Assembly: GCA_031180665.1 (NCBI GenBank)
Contig: JAPSLP010000024.1
Span: 19,761 to 83,760 of the forward strand
Direction of reading: 5' to 3'
Origin: Cupriavidus sp.
GTDB taxonomy: Bacteria; Pseudomonadota; Gammaproteobacteria; Burkholderiales; Burkholderiaceae
Length of the DNA: 64,000 bases
Below, piece by piece: positions 52,283-62,018 of this stretch. The position numbers and the translations under genes were made by a program. The notes beneath the pieces were generated by a model, which was not told the DNA's origin, did not search any database, and saw only the letters and a list, made by a program, of their open reading frames with translations. The stretch's first letter is position 1; every line of letters starts with the position of its first letter.

Positions 52283-54283
52283 ATGGCGAGCAAACCCAGT
52301 CAGTACAGCGAATCTTCCATCCGCGTCCTGAAAGGACTGGAGCCGGTCAAGCAACGACCCGGCATGTACACCCGCACCGATAACCCGCTGCATATCGTGC
52401 AGGAGGTCATCGACAACGCCTCCGACGAGGCGCTGGGCGGCTTCGGCAGCGAGATCGTCGTCACCCTGCATCGCGACGGCAGCGTCAGCGTCGAGGACGA
52501 CGGCCGCGGTATTCCGGTCGGCATCCACCCCGAGGAAAAGGTGCCGGTCGTCGAGATCGTCTTCACGCGGCTGCACGCGGGCGGCAAGTTCGACAAGGGC
52601 AAGGGCGGCGCCTACGCGTTCTCGGGCGGCCTGCACGGCGTCGGCGTGTCGGTGACCAATGCGCTGTCCACGCGGCTGGACGTGTCGGTCTGGCGCGACG
52701 GCAATTTCTCCACGCTGACCTTCTCCGGCGGCGACGTGACCACGCCGCTGGCCACCCGCAAGATCGAGCGCGGCGAGAAGAAGAACGGCACCCGCGTGCA
52801 GGTCTGGCCCGACGCCAGGTACTTCGATTCGGCGACGATTCCGCTGGCCGAGCTGCAGCGCCTGCTGCGCAGCAAGGCGGTACTGCTGCCCGGCGTCAAG
52901 GTCACGCTGGTGATCGAGAAGAGCGGCCAGGAGCCCACCGTGCAGACCTGGCAGTACGACCAGGGCCTGAAGGGCTATCTGATCGAGGCGCTGGCGCAAG
53001 GCAGCGGCGCCGAGCTGGTGATCCCGATGTTCGAGGGCGAGCATTTCGCCGATCCCGACGCCAATGCCGGCGAAGAGGGCTTCGCCGAGGGCGAGGGCGC
53101 ATCGTGGGTGGTGGCCTGGACCGAGGAAGGCGCGCCGGTGCGCGAGTCCTATGTGAACCTGATCCCCACGCCGGCCGGCGGCACGCACGAGTCCGGCCTG
53201 CGCGAGGGCCTGTTCCAGGCGGTCAAGAGCTTCATCGAGATGCATGCGCTGCTGCCCAAGGGCGTCAAGCTGATGTCCGAGGACGTGTTCGCGCGCGCCT
53301 CGTTCGTGCTGTCGGCCAAGGTGCTGGACCCGCAGTTCCAGGGCCAGATCAAGGAACGGCTGAACAGCCGCGACGCGGTGCGGCTGGTCTCGACCTTCAG
53401 CCGCCCGGCGCTGGAGCTGTGGCTGAACCACCATGTCGACTACGGCAAGAAGCTGGCCGAGCTGGTGATTCGCCAGGCCCAGGCGCGCACGCGCGCCGCG
53501 CAGAAGGTCGAGAAGAAGAAGGGCTCCGGCGTGGCCGTGCTGCCCGGCAAGCTGACCGACTGCGAATCGACCGACGTGTCGCGCAACGAGCTGTTCCTGG
53601 TCGAGGGCGATTCGGCCGGCGGCTCGGCCAAGATGGGCCGCGACAAGGAATTCCAGGCCATCCTGCCGCTGCGAGGCAAGGTGCTCAATACCTGGGAAAC
53701 CGAGCGCGACCGCCTGTTCGCCAACAACGAGGTGCATGACATCGCGGTGGCGATCGGCGTGGACCCGCACGGCCCGGACGACGAGCCCGACCTGTCGAAC
53801 CTGCGCTACGGCAAGATCTGCATCCTGTCCGATGCCGACGTCGACGGCGCGCATATCCAGGTGCTGCTGCTGACGCTGTTCTTCCGCCATTTCCCCAAGC
53901 TGATCGAGCAGGGCAATGTCTATGTCGCACGCCCGCCGCTGTATCGGGTCGACGCGCCGGCGCGCGGCAAGAAGCCCGCGCAGAAGCTGTACGCGCTCGA
54001 CGACGGCGAGCTCGAGGCGATCCAGGACAAGCTGATCAAGGACGGCGTCAAGGAAGGCGCGTGGCAGATCTCGCGCTTCAAGGGCCTGGGCGAGATGAGC
54101 GCCGAGCAGCTGTGGGAGACCACGATGAACCCCGACACGCGCCGGCTGCTGCCGGTGGCGCTGGGCGAATACGACCTGCCGAAGACAGTCGGCGTGATGA
54201 ACATGCTGATGGGCAAGGGCGAGGCCGCGCAGCGGCGCAATTGGCTCGAGGAACGCGGCAACGAAGTCGTGGCCGACATCTGA
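52283..54283 (+). CDS. parE: DNA topoisomerase IV subunit B
   Basis: 666 residues. ATPase subunit of the enzyme that decatenates daughter chromosomes. GHKL ATPase residues: VIDNASDEAL, DDGRGIPVGIH, GLHGVGVSVTNAL. Transducer domain, then TOPRIM with VEGDSAGGSAK and SDADVDGAHI, and the C-terminal QISRFKGLGEM. It lies 38 bp before parC on the same strand. ATG 52283 (MASKPSQYSE) is the conserved start. Confidence 0.97.
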   Translation: MASKPSQYSESSIRVLKGLEPVKQRPGMYTRTDNPLHIVQEVIDNASDEALGGFGSEIVVTLHRDGSVSVEDDGRGIPVGIHPEEKVPVVEIVFTRLHAGGKFDKGKGGAYAFSGGLHGVGVSVTNALSTRLDVSVWRDGNFSTLTFSGGDVTTPLATRKIERGEKKNGTRVQVWPDARYFDSATIPLAELQRLLRSKAVLLPGVKVTLVIEKSGQEPTVQTWQYDQGLKGYLIEALAQGSGAELVIPMFEGEHFADPDANAGEEGFAEGEGASWVVAWTEEGAPVRESYVNLIPTPAGGTHESGLREGLFQAVKSFIEMHALLPKGVKLMSEDVFARASFVLSAKVLDPQFQGQIKERLNSRDAVRLVSTFSRPALELWLNHHVDYGKKLAELVIRQAQARTRAAQKVEKKKGSGVAVLPGKLTDCESTDVSRNELFLVEGDSAGGSAKMGRDKEFQAILPLRGKVLNTWETERDRLFANNEVHDIAVAIGVDPHGPDDEPDLSNLRYGKICILSDADVDGAHIQVLLLTLFFRHFPKLIEQGNVYVARPPLYRVDAPARGKKPAQKLYALDDGELEAIQDKLIKDGVKEGAWQISRFKGLGEMSAEQLWETTMNPDTRRLLPVALGEYDLPKTVGVMNMLMGKGEAAQRRNWLEERGNEVVADI

Positions 54284-54321
54284 TGGCCCTTCAGGGCCCT
54301 GGCGGCAGGTATTGACTATCC

Positions 54322-56646
54322 ATGGAACAACAAGACATTACGTTTCAACCCGACGAGCCGGCCGATTCGCTGACGCTCGCCCATTACGCCGAACGCGCCT
54401 ATCTCGACTATGCGATCAGCGTGGTCAAGGGCCGCGCGCTGCCGGAAGTGGCCGACGGCCAGAAGCCGGTGCAGCGCCGCATCCTGTTCGCGATGCACGA
54501 AATGGGGCTGCGCGCCGACGCCAAGCCGGTCAAGTCGGCGCGCGTGGTCGGCGACGTGCTGGGCAAATTCCACCCGCACGGCGACCAGTCGGCCTACGAC
54601 GCGCTGGTGCGGCTGGCGCAGGACTTCTCGCTGCGCTATCCGCTGATCGATGGCCAGGGCAACTTCGGCTCGCGCGACGGCGACGGCGCGGCGGCGATGC
54701 GCTACACCGAGGCGCGGCTGACGCCGATCGCCCGGCTGCTGCTCGACGAGATCGACCAAGGCACGGTCGATTTCGCGCCGAACTACGACGGCTCGATGGA
54801 AGAGCCCAAGCTGCTGCCGGCGCGGCTGCCCTTCGTGCTGCTCAACGGCGCGTCCGGCATCGCGGTCGGCATGGCCACCGAAATTCCGCCGCACAACCTG
54901 CGCGAGGTCGCGGCGGCCACGGTGGCGATGATCCGCAATCCGAACATCGCACTGGCCGAGCTGCTGGCGCTGATGCCGGGGCCGGACTACCCCGGCGGCG
55001 GCCAGATCATCTCGTCGCCGGCCGACATCGCGCAGATCTACGAAAGCGGCCGCGGCAGCCTGAAGGTGCGCGCGCGCTGGATCATCGAGGACATGGCGCG
55101 CGGCCAGTGGCAGCTGGTGGTCAACGAGCTGCCGCCCGGCACCTCGGCGCAGAAGGTGCTCGAGGAAATCGAGGAACTGACCAACCCGAAGGTGCGCGCC
55201 GGCAAGAAGTCGCTGACGCCCGAGCAGCTGCAGCTCAAGCAGACCATGCTGGGCGTGCTCGACGCGGTGCGCGACGAGTCCGGCAAGGATGCGCCGGTGC
55301 GGCTGGTGTTCGAGCCCAAGAGCAAGAACATCGACCAGCAGGAATTCGCGCAGACGCTGCTCGCGCATACCAGCCTGGAATCGGGTGCGCCGATCAACCT
55401 GGTGATGATCGGCACCGACGGCCGTCCGCGGCAGAAGGGCCTGGTCGAGATCCTGCGCGAATGGATCGCCTTCCGCTTCGAGACGGTGACCCGACGCAGC
55501 CGGCATCGGCTGGCCAAGGTCGAGGACCGCATCCATATCCTCGAAGGCCGGATGCTGGTGCTGCTCAATATCGACGAGGTGATCCGCATCATCCGCGAGG
55601 GCGACGAGCCCAAGCCGGCGCTGATGCACGCGTTCGGCCTGTCCGAGCGCCAGGCCGAAGACATCCTCGAAATCCGGCTGCGCCAGTTGGCGCGGCTGGA
55701 GTCGATCCGCATCGAGCAGGAGCTGAAGGACCTGCGCGAAGAGCAGGCCGAGCTGGACGTGCTGCTCAAGTCCGAGACCATGATGCGCCGTCGCATCATC
55801 AAGGAGATCGAGGCCGACGCCAAGCAGTACAGCCCGGCCGACAAGGACCCGCGCCGCACGCTGATCCAGGAGGAGCGCCGCGCCGCCGCCGAGGTGCGCG
55901 TGATCGACGAACCGGTCACCGTGGTGGTATCGCAGAAGGGATGGGTGCGTACGCGCCAGGGCCATGGCCACGACCCGCAGCAGTTCGCCTTCAAGGCGGG
56001 TGACGCGCTGTACGGCACCTTCGAATGCCGCACCATCGACGTGCTGCTGGCCTTCGGCACCAATGGCCGCGTCTATTCGGTGCCGGTCGCGGGCCTGCCC
56101 GGCGGCCGCGGCGACGGCGTGCCGCTGACCACGCTGGTCGAGCTGCAGGCGGGCACGCAGATCGCGCACACCTTCGCCGGCACGGCGGATCAGCGCATGC
56201 TGATCGCGACGCGCAACGGCAATGGCTTCCAGAGCAGGATCGGCGACATGATCAGCCGGCAGAAGGGCGGCAAGTCGTTCCTGACGCTGGACGATGGCGA
56301 TGCCCCGCTGGCGCCCGCACCGATCGGCGACGAGGCGACGCACGTGGCCTGCCTGTCGGGCAATGGCCGCCTGCTGCTGATCGCACTGGACGAGATCAAG
56401 GTGCTGTCCGGTGGCGGGCGCGGCGTGATCCTGATGGAGCTCGAGCCCAAGGAAGCGCTGCAGCAGGTCGCCGCGGTGGGCGCGCCCGGACTGCTGGTGT
56501 CCGGGCTGGGCCGTGGCGGCAAGGCGTCGTCGCAGAAGCTGGCCGGCGCGAACCTGCTGCCATACGTCGGCAAGCGCGCGCGCAAGGGCAAGGCGGTCGA
56601 GCTCAAGCTCAAGGAGATGGCGATCGAGCCGGTCAAGGCCGATTGA
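54322..56646 (+). CDS. parC: DNA topoisomerase IV subunit A
   Basis: 774 residues. Breakage-reunion subunit with catalytic Tyr128 ([10 protein letters not shown]). Winged-helix and tower domains are followed by a coiled-coil stretch ([20 protein letters not shown]) and a C-terminal beta-pinwheel region from about residue 520. The quinolone-resistance region reads [11 protein letters not shown]. The position equal to E. coli Ser80 is Gln89 here, and the Glu84 equivalent is Asp. Pair with parE upstream. Confidence 0.97.
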   Translation: MEQQDITFQPDEPADSLTLAHYAERAYLDYAISVVKGRALPEVADGQKPVQRRILFAMHEMGLRADAKPVKSARVVGDVLGKFHPHGDQSAYDALVRLAQDFSLRYPLIDGQGNFGSRDGDGAAAMRYTEARLTPIARLLLDEIDQGTVDFAPNYDGSMEEPKLLPARLPFVLLNGASGIAVGMATEIPPHNLREVAAATVAMIRNPNIALAELLALMPGPDYPGGGQIISSPADIAQIYESGRGSLKVRARWIIEDMARGQWQLVVNELPPGTSAQKVLEEIEELTNPKVRAGKKSLTPEQLQLKQTMLGVLDAVRDESGKDAPVRLVFEPKSKNIDQQEFAQTLLAHTSLESGAPINLVMIGTDGRPRQKGLVEILREWIAFRFETVTRRSRHRLAKVEDRIHILEGRMLVLLNIDEVIRIIREGDEPKPALMHAFGLSERQAEDILEIRLRQLARLESIRIEQELKDLREEQAELDVLLKSETMMRRRIIKEIEADAKQYSPADKDPRRTLIQEERRAAAEVRVIDEPVTVVVSQKGWVRTRQGHGHDPQQFAFKAGDALYGTFECRTIDVLLAFGTNGRVYSVPVAGLPGGRGDGVPLTTLVELQAGTQIAHTFAGTADQRMLIATRNGNGFQSRIGDMISRQKGGKSFLTLDDGDAPLAPAPIGDEATHVACLSGNGRLLLIALDEIKVLSGGGRGVILMELEPKEALQQVAAVGAPGLLVSGLGRGGKASSQKLAGANLLPYVGKRARKGKAVELKLKEMAIEPVKAD

Positions 56647-56684
56647 TGGCCGACTGATGGCCGACTGATGGCCGATTGATCGCC
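56641..56684. repeat. Four 11-bp tandem repeats at the parC stop
   Basis: Units gattgatggcc, gactgatggcc, gactgatggcc, gattgatcgcc. The first contains the parC stop codon (56644-56646). Confidence 0.9.
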
Positions 56685-56714
56685 GGCCACTCGCCCGTCC
56701 TGGGCGAGCGGCCG

Positions 56715-58313
56715 CTACGAGCCGGCGGCGGCCAACGCCGCCGGCAAGCGCGACGCCGGCCCCGGCGTACGCAACGTGACGTCGATGCCCGCCACGCGCG
56801 CGGCCCGCTGGAAGTCGGTCAGCGTTTCCTCGATATCGTGGTCGATGCGCTCGCAACGGGTCGCATCGATGATCAGTTTCCCGCCTGCTTCGACCTTCGC
56901 CAGATGGCGCCGCAGCTGCGCCTTGTGGAAGAACGACACGTCCTTGTGCAGGCGAAGCAGATAGCAGTCCTCGTAGCGCGTCAGCGAGATCGCGCTTTGC
57001 GCATGATGGCGCAGCGTGAAGGCGATCCCCACCGCCATGCCGATGGCGATGCCGAACAGCAGGTCGGTCGCCAGGATGGCCGCGATCGTGACGACGAAGG
57101 GCAGCGCCTGCGCCGGGCCCTTGCGCCAGGCCTCGACGAACAGCGCCGGTTTGGCCAGCTTGTAGCCCACGTGCAGCAGGATGGCCGACAGGGCCGCCAG
57201 CGGGATCCAGCGCAGCAGGTCCGACAGGAACAGCACGCTGGCGAGCAGCAGCACGCCATGCACGACCGCCGACACCTTGGTGCGCCCGCCCGCGCCGATA
57301 TTGGCCGAGCTGCGCACGATCACCGCGGTCAGCGGCAGCGCGCCCAACAGGCCCGCGACCATATTGCCGACGCCCTGCGCGTAGAGCTCGCGGTTCGGTG
57401 GCGCGACGCGGCGCATCGGGTCGAGCTTGTCCACCGCCTCCAGGCTCAGCAGCGTCTCCAGGCTCGCAACGATCGCCAGCGTCAGCGCGACCACATAGAG
57501 ATCGGGATTGGCCAGCGCGGAGAAGTCGGGGCGCGCCAGTTCGGCCAGCAAAGAAGCGGGGCCATCGATGGCCGGCAGCTGCACCAGATGATCGGGCGCC
57601 AGCGCGGCATCGGGGCTCGCATGCACGGCGAAGCGCTGGTACAGCACGCCCCACAGCACGGCCAGCAGCGGTGCCGGCAACGCCCGCAGCGCGCGGCGCT
57701 GCCGGACGAAATCCGTATCCCATAGCACCAGGATCGCCAGCGCGACCGCGGCCACCGTCAGATTGCTGCCCGACACCATGCCCAGTGCCTGCTGGGCGGC
57801 CCCGGCCAGGCCGGCCTCGTCGACCAGCCGGCTATCCAGCGGCGCGGACGAGGGCAGGCCGAGCGCGACCGGCAGCTGCTTGATGATCAGCAGCAGGCCG
57901 ATCGCGGCGAGCATGCCCTTGATCACGGCCGACGGCACCAGCGCCGCGATATCGCCGGCGCGCAGCCAAGCGAAGGCGATCTGCAGCGCGCCGGCCAGCA
58001 TCACCGCGACCAGGAAGGCGGAGAAGCCGTCGAGCGTCGAGATCGCGCCGACGACGATCACGACCAGGCCGGCGGCGGGGCCGCTGACGCTCAGTTGCGA
58101 GCCGCTGAGCATGGCGACCACCACGCCGCCGATCACGCCGGCCAGCAGGCCCGACAACAACGGTGCGCCGGAGGCCAGCGCGATGCCCAGGCACAGCGGC
58201 AGGGCAACGAGAAAGACCACCACGCCGGCGGGGATGTCGCGGCCGAGGTGGCGCAGATAGACGTCGCGCATGGACGGGATGGAGACGGTCGGGGTAGGGG
58301 GCGCCGTGTTCAT
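56715..58313 (-). CDS. SulP-family anion transporter (probable bicarbonate/sulfate)
   Basis: 532 residues. SulP core with about 12-14 helices: RDIPAGVVVFLVALPLCLGI at the start, then SGPAAGLVVIVVGA and PNRELYAQGVGNMVAGLLGALP. The STAS-like C-terminal domain (about 430-532) is short. A carbonic anhydrase gene lies 204 bp upstream on the same strand. SulP-carbonic anhydrase linkage points to bicarbonate, though sulfate cannot be excluded. Confidence 0.9.
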   Translation of the reverse strand: MNTAPPTPTVSIPSMRDVYLRHLGRDIPAGVVVFLVALPLCLGIALASGAPLLSGLLAGVIGGVVVAMLSGSQLSVSGPAAGLVVIVVGAISTLDGFSAFLVAVMLAGALQIAFAWLRAGDIAALVPSAVIKGMLAAIGLLLIIKQLPVALGLPSSAPLDSRLVDEAGLAGAAQQALGMVSGSNLTVAAVALAILVLWDTDFVRQRRALRALPAPLLAVLWGVLYQRFAVHASPDAALAPDHLVQLPAIDGPASLLAELARPDFSALANPDLYVVALTLAIVASLETLLSLEAVDKLDPMRRVAPPNRELYAQGVGNMVAGLLGALPLTAVIVRSSANIGAGGRTKVSAVVHGVLLLASVLFLSDLLRWIPLAALSAILLHVGYKLAKPALFVEAWRKGPAQALPFVVTIAAILATDLLFGIAIGMAVGIAFTLRHHAQSAISLTRYEDCYLLRLHKDVSFFHKAQLRRHLAKVEAGGKLIIDATRCERIDHDIEETLTDFQRAARVAGIDVTLRTPGPASRLPAALAAAGS

Positions 58314-58517
58314 AGGGGTCGATGCGATTCAGGGTTGGTGGAGAGGGGGGCTCGTCGCCGCCGCGAAAGCGGGGCCAGCGGCTTGGTGCCAAGCCGCCGG
58401 GTCCGGCGTTCACGAGGACGACGATGCTGCTGCAGCAACAGCTGCGCTGCAGCGGCGTTTTTGTAGACCGTGCCGTTTGCAGCGGCGCTGAAGGGGCGGC
58501 GTCAGCGCGCCAATGTG

Positions 58518-59150
58518 TCAGGCCGCCAGCGGTTCCGGCGACGCGTCGGCATCGGTGCCGTCCAGGCACAGCCGCTCTTCCAGCAGGCCCGTTTCCAGCG
58601 AGTAGATCCACGCATGCAGGCGCAGCGCGCGGCCGCTGTCCCACACGTTGCGCACCAGCGGCATCTCGGCCAGCTTGCGCACCTGCGCGATCGCATTCAG
58701 TTCCACCAGGCGCGCGGTACGCGCGTCGTCGTTGTCGAGGCGGTCGAGCTCGCGGCAATGCGTCCGATAGACCTGCCGGATCTTGTCCAGCCGCGCATCG
58801 ACGTGCGGCAGCTCGGGGACGCGGGCCAGCGACGCACGCACGCCGCCGCAGCGCTGATGCCCGCAGACGATGACGTTGCCCACGCGCAGTACCTCGACCG
58901 CGTACTGCAGCACGCTCATCAGATTGGGGTCGTCCTCGCACACCAGGTTGGCGATGTTCCGGTGTACGAACAGATCGCCGGGATCGGCATTGGTGATCAG
59001 CTCCGCGGGCACGCGGCTGTCCGAGCAGCCGATCCACAGCACGTCCGGCGCCTGGCGTACGGCCAGGCGCTTGAAGCGTTCGGGATCGCGTGACAACACT
59101 TCGGTGGCCCAGGCGCGGTTCTCGAGCATCAGGCGTTTGGCGACTTCCAT
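58518..59150 (-). CDS. can: Beta-class carbonic anhydrase
   Basis: 210 residues from ATG 59150. Zinc ligands Cys42 and Asp44 (IGCSDSR, with Arg46) and His98 and Cys101 (CGHQRCGG) are all present, giving the type II beta-CA site of the E. coli Can group. Cytoplasmic CO2/bicarbonate interconversion. It is upstream of the SulP transporter gene on the same strand, a functional pair for bicarbonate supply. Confidence 0.93.
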   Translation of the reverse strand: MEVAKRLMLENRAWATEVLSRDPERFKRLAVRQAPDVLWIGCSDSRVPAELITNADPGDLFVHRNIANLVCEDDPNLMSVLQYAVEVLRVGNVIVCGHQRCGGVRASLARVPELPHVDARLDKIRQVYRTHCRELDRLDNDDARTARLVELNAIAQVRKLAEMPLVRNVWDSGRALRLHAWIYSLETGLLEERLCLDGTDADASPEPLAA

Positions 59151-59406
59151 GGTGGCTCCCTGGCGGACGGTTGGTGGACGGTTGGTATGTGACGGCCGCC
59201 GGGGACCACGTGCAACGCGCGAGCGCGCTGCTGGTGCATCGATGTCGTAGTGCACTGCATCAGTGCATCACGGCCGCGGTGCCGTACGGCGGAACAACTC
59301 TTCGTCCAGCCGCGGCGAAAGTCAGTTCCGTGTTACATCGCACAAATTTGTGCAATGCAGAATTCGGCCGCATTGAAGGAGCGCGCTCGCCGCACCCCCG
59401 CCCTTG

Positions 59407-60015
59407 CTAGCCGAGTACCAACGTCAGCGCCAGGCCGATCATGACCGCCGCGATGGCGCCGTCGAGACAGCGCCATGCCACGGGGCGCCGGAACAGCGGT
59501 GCCAGCAGTCCCGCGCCATAGGCGAGCGCGAGAAACCACGACAGGCTGGCCAGCGCCGCGCCGATGCCGAACATCCAGCGGCCGTCGCTGCCATGCTGGC
59601 TCGCCAGCGCGCCGAGCAGCACCACGGTATCGAGATAGACGTGCGGATTCAGGAAGGTGAAGGCGAGACAGGTGGCCAGCGCGGTCGCCAGCGGCAACGG
59701 CGCCGCGGCCTGCAGCTCGACCTTGCCGGCATCGAGTGCGCGGCGCGCGGCCATCAGGCCATAGACCGCCAGGAAGGCCGCGCCGCCATAGCGCGTCAGC
59801 GTCAGCCAGCCGGGATGCGCGTGCAGCAGCGCCCCGAGGCCGGCGATGCCGACGCCGATCAGCAGCGCATCGGAGGTGGCGCACAGCAGGGCGACCGGCA
59901 GGCGATGCTGGCGCCGGATGCCGAGCCGCAGCACGAAAGCGTTCTGCGCGCCGATCGGGATGATCAGCGCCAGGCTGGAGAGGAAGCCGGCCATCAGGGG
60001 CATGTCGATTTTCAT
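59407..60015 (-). CDS. argO: LysE/ArgO-type amino-acid exporter
   Basis: 202 residues from ATG 60015 (MKIDMPLMAGFLSSLALIIPIGAQNAFVL). Six hydrophobic helices, and the family PIGAQNAFVLRLGIRR and FLNPHVYLDTVVLLG segments. Exports basic amino acids such as arginine or lysine. Divergent from the ArgP-type LysR gene, the usual arrangement for its control. Confidence 0.92.
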   Translation of the reverse strand: MKIDMPLMAGFLSSLALIIPIGAQNAFVLRLGIRRQHRLPVALLCATSDALLIGVGIAGLGALLHAHPGWLTLTRYGGAAFLAVYGLMAARRALDAGKVELQAAAPLPLATALATCLAFTFLNPHVYLDTVVLLGALASQHGSDGRWMFGIGAALASLSWFLALAYGAGLLAPLFRRPVAWRCLDGAIAAVMIGLALTLVLG

Positions 60016-60116
60016 CGAGAGAGGCGGGGTTGGGAAGTCGGGACGGCCCCAAGCGTAGCTTTGCGAGGTCAAAAAGAAAAACTAAACTTCCTTGTCCGTG
60101 ATTAGAATTGCTAACG

Positions 60117-61085
60117 ATGAAGATCGACAACGGCCAACTGGCCGCCTTCGCCGCCGTGCTGCAGGAGGGAAGCTTCGAGGCCGCGGCCCGGCGCCTGCAT
60201 GTCACGCCCTCGGCAATCAGCCAGCGCATGCGCCAGCTCGAGGAGCGGCTCGGCCAGGTGCTGCTGCAACGGGGCAGCCCGTGCCAGCCGACCGCGGCCG
60301 GCCGCACGCTGGCGCGCTATACCGAGCAACTGGCGTTGCTCGAAGCGGAGACGCTGGCCGAACTCGGCGATGCCGATGGCAATGGCTTGCGGGGTAGGGG
60401 CGGGATGCCGCTGCGCGTGCCGCTCGCCGTCAACGCCGATTCGCTCGACAGCTGGTTTCCCGCCAGCTTCGACGCCTTGCCGGCCGAGCCCGCGATGGTG
60501 TTCGATCTGCGCGTCGAAGACCAGGACCATTCGGCGACGCTGCTGCGCGAGGGCGTGGTGATGGCGGCGGTCAGCGCCAGCGCCGAGCCGGTGCAGGGCT
60601 GCACGGTCGAACCGCTCGGCATCATGCGCTATCTGGGCGTCGCCTCGCCGCAGCTGATCGCGCAGGCGTTCGCCAAGGGCGTCAACGCCGCCAGCCTGTC
60701 GCGCACGCCGATGCTGGCCTTCAATCGCAAGGACGCGCTGCAGGCCCGCTTCATCGCGCTGCTGATCGGCATGGACGCCGAGCAGCCGACGCCGCCGATT
60801 CATTACGTGCCGTCGACCGCCGGCTTCGTCGCGTTTGCCCAGCGGGGGCTCGGCTGGGGCATGATGCCCGAGCCGTTCGTGCGGGAACCGCTGGCGCACG
60901 GGGCGCTCGCCGAATTCGCACCGCGCCGCCATCTGGACGTGCCCTTGTACTGGCACCGATGGCGGCTGCGTTCACCGGCGCTCGACGCCGTCACGCGCGC
61001 GGTGCGGCAGGCGGCGTCGCTGTCGTTGCGGCCGTTGGGGCCGCCGGGGCCGCGGGGAGCCATCGGGGCGGGGAAGAAGCGCTGA
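60117..61085 (+). CDS. argP: LysR regulator of the ArgP/IciA family
   Basis: 322 residues from ATG 60117. Winged helix-turn-helix MKIDNGQLAAFAAVLQEGSF, with AARRLHVTPSAISQRMRQLE. The effector domain follows (about 95-295), then a Pro/Gly-rich tail. Divergent from argO by 101 bp. ArgP activates argO in response to arginine or lysine in relatives. The -10 candidate TAGAAT (60103-60108) is too near the ATG to be certain. Confidence 0.92.
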   Translation: MKIDNGQLAAFAAVLQEGSFEAAARRLHVTPSAISQRMRQLEERLGQVLLQRGSPCQPTAAGRTLARYTEQLALLEAETLAELGDADGNGLRGRGGMPLRVPLAVNADSLDSWFPASFDALPAEPAMVFDLRVEDQDHSATLLREGVVMAAVSASAEPVQGCTVEPLGIMRYLGVASPQLIAQAFAKGVNAASLSRTPMLAFNRKDALQARFIALLIGMDAEQPTPPIHYVPSTAGFVAFAQRGLGWGMMPEPFVREPLAHGALAEFAPRRHLDVPLYWHRWRLRSPALDAVTRAVRQAASLSLRPLGPPGPRGAIGAGKKR

Positions 61086-61122
61086 ACGATCGCGCTCGCG
61101 TCTGGATCGGATTCGGGCCCGG

Positions 61123-61259
61123 CTATCGGCTTGGCGACGATCGGATTCGAGCTGGCGTTCGGCTCGGAGTCTTGGATCAGGCGATCGGCTTGGCGGCGAT
61201 CACGACAAAGCGCGCATTCGGCGCAGCGGTTGAGTCAGTCGATCGGCTTGGCGGCGATC
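61123..61259. repeat. Three degenerate copies of a 58-59-bp repeat
   Basis: The 20-mer cgatcggcttggcggcgatc is identical at 61182-61201 and 61240-61259. A diverged copy (ctatcggcttggcgacgatc) lies at 61123-61142. Sequences between copies also look alike. The last copy encodes the flavin reductase C-terminus (IAAKPID on the minus strand). Confidence 0.75.
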
Positions 61260-61813
61260 GTCGAGGACGAACGTACAAAGTTGCCGCCGCCCAGATGATG
61301 GATCGTGTGCAGGGCTTCGTTGCCCGCATCGAACTTCCACCGGCCATTGGCAAACACACGCGGATCCGCGGCCGCGGCCACGACCTCGCCGAAGCACGTG
61401 TCGTAGGCGTCTTCGGTGTGCGCCTCCGGAATCAGCCGGCACTCCATCCACGCGCTGCAGCCCGCCTCGATCAGCGGCAGTCCGAGCTCCGGACCGGCGA
61501 TGGCGGCGATGCCGAATTGCGCGAACTTGTCGACGTCGCGGCCCGTGGCGCTGCCCACCGCGTAGGTCATGTCGATCGCGGCCGCGCCCGGGATGCAGAT
61601 GCCAAAGCTGCCGCTGGCTGCGACCAGCTCGCGCGTGAAGGTCCGCTTGTCGATCACGATCGCGATGCGCGGCGGGGTGAATTCGACCGGCATCGACCAG
61701 GCGGCGGCCATCACGTTGCGGCGGCTGCCGTCGCGGCTGGTGACCAGCACGGTCGGTCCGTGGTTGATCAGGCGGCTGGCGTATTGCAGGGGGACGGGGT
61801 GGAAGGCGGTCAT
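61235..61813 (-). CDS. Flavin reductase family (FMN-binding split barrel) protein
   Basis: 192 residues from ATG 61813 (MTAFHPVPLQYASRLINHGPTV). Split-barrel flavin-binding pattern: TVLVTSRDGSRRNVMAAAWS, RIAIVIDKRTFTRELV and SGSFGICIPG match the flavin-reductase-like/DIM6-NTAB group. Probably NAD(P)H- or oxygen-dependent flavin chemistry. A paired monooxygenase gene is not nearby. The C-terminal residues lie in a tandem repeat. Confidence 0.85.
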   Translation of the reverse strand: MTAFHPVPLQYASRLINHGPTVLVTSRDGSRRNVMAAAWSMPVEFTPPRIAIVIDKRTFTRELVAASGSFGICIPGAAAIDMTYAVGSATGRDVDKFAQFGIAAIAGPELGLPLIEAGCSAWMECRLIPEAHTEDAYDTCFGEVVAAAADPRVFANGRWKFDAGNEALHTIHHLGGGNFVRSSSTIAAKPID

Positions 61814-62018
61814 CGGCTGGCTCGGCAATAGAGAGGGGGACACGATTGCCGCGATGATGCCATCAGTCCGGCGACAGGGTTCGCCGGCGCCGCGAAACGG
61901 CCGGAATGAAAGAGCCGCAAGACCTCGCAGGCCGAGGGCTTGCGGCCACGATGTGGGGCACGGGGCCGACGGCTTCGTCAGCGATTCCGATCTGCCGTGC
62001 CGATGTCGGTCGGGCGTG

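Noticed and set aside
54316..57723. 1135-residue open frame antisense to parC
   Set aside because: Arg/His/Gln/Leu-rich composition typical of the antisense of GC-rich genes. It lies over parC and part of SulP, both with clear motifs.
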